From NCBI GenBank assembly GCA_002373815.1, contig DFKH01000075.1, forward strand, positions 1 to 13,351: DNA of 13,351 nucleotides, read 5' to 3'. This document shows, one piece after another, positions 13,127 to 13,351 of the stretch. Every line of letters starts with the position of its first letter. Position 1 is the stretch's first letter. A program made the position numbers and the translations under genes. Source of the stretch: Alphaproteobacteria bacterium UBA3650. GTDB lineage: Bacteria; Pseudomonadota; Alphaproteobacteria; CAAHEQ01; UBA3637. The notes under the pieces are model-generated. The model was not told where the DNA came from. It did not search any database and saw only the letters and a program-made list of their open reading frames with translations.

Positions 13127-13351
13127 GTGCTAACCAACCTGTAACCCTTTCCTCTGATTGTTTGAATTAAATTGTAATTTGAATCCATCTCTAATTTTTG
13201 GCGTAACCTTTTAATTTGAACGTCAACAGTTCGAGTGTTATCTAAATGTAACATATCAGCCAATTGTTCTCGAGAAATATCTTGATTTATATTTTTGATT
13301 AAGATATCTAATAGCATTTGTTCTGCTGTTGTCAAGGAGATGGTATTATTG
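13123..13351 (-). CDS. OmpR-family response regulator, C-terminal DNA-binding part (5' end outside window)
   Basis: The last 75 residues of a response regulator enter from the right edge; the frame is open through 13351. The segment is a winged-helix Trans_reg_C domain: LTTAEQMLLDILIKN, then ISREQLADMLH, then TRTVDVQIKRLRQKLE (recognition helix), and the wing IQTIRGKGYRLV, all typical of OmpR/PhoB proteins. The receiver domain with the phosphorylated aspartate is not in the window. The TGA stop overlaps the kinase ATG (ATGA) and is the only TGA stop among the genes here. It forms a two-component pair with the EnvZ-like kinase. Confidence 0.95.
   Translation of the reverse strand, partial: NNTISLTTAEQMLLDILIKNINQDISREQLADMLHLDNTRTVDVQIKRLRQKLEMDSNYNLIQTIRGKGYRLVST

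Noticed and set aside
1..13351. CRISPR array, insertion sequence, tRNA or attachment site
   Set aside because: No regularly spaced direct repeats, transposase, terminal inverted repeats, cloverleaf or att-like duplication was found on reading both strands.

Overview
The window looks like a chromosomal segment of an AT-rich alphaproteobacterium. Supporting signs are the enolase, an XRE repressor with the ITFQQIQKYENG recognition helix common in alphaproteobacterial members of that family, an EnvZ/OmpR-type two-component pair, and TAA-dominated stop codons. The exact lineage cannot be settled from the sequence. An uncultured host-associated alphaproteobacterium is a guess.

Layout. (1) Positions 1-551: 3' part of enolase with its intrinsic terminator. 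(2) Positions 552-812: a strong sigma70-type promoter, then a structured RNA of about 160 nt ending in a second intrinsic terminator. It is either a free small RNA or an attenuated leader for the next gene. (3) Positions 813-1112: a small XRE-family regulator whose start is problematic. Its stop codon overlaps that of the convergent pilus operon. (4) Positions 9734 down to 1109, minus strand: a compact seven-gene operon for a type IVb pilus or type II secretion-like machine of the R64/TCP kind. In transcription order it encodes an OmpA-like periplasmic protein, a TcpQ/PilL-C-domain protein, PilN secretin lipoprotein, PilO, PilP, PilQ ATPase and PilR inner-membrane platform. (5) Positions 9735-9923: a divergent regulatory region with A-tracts. 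(6) Positions 9924-10265, plus strand: a VirB2/TrbC-like small pilin with its own promoter, 5'-UTR hairpin and strong terminator. (7) Positions 11727 down to 10401, minus strand: a secreted Ser/Thr/Asn-rich repeat protein and a 62-residue secreted peptide. (8) Positions 13351 down to 11786: the end of an OmpR-type response regulator and its EnvZ-like sensor kinase.

How it may work together. PilN (outer membrane), PilO/PilP (periplasmic alignment), PilR (inner membrane) and PilQ (cytoplasmic motor) form a near-complete trans-envelope assembly machine. No type IV prepilin, prepilin peptidase or adhesin gene lies in the window. The only pilin-like gene is a conjugation-type (VirB2/TrbC) subunit divergently transcribed from the operon. 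This pairing, flanked by a two-component system and novel secreted proteins, is the most interesting feature here. The functional link is inferred from position only.
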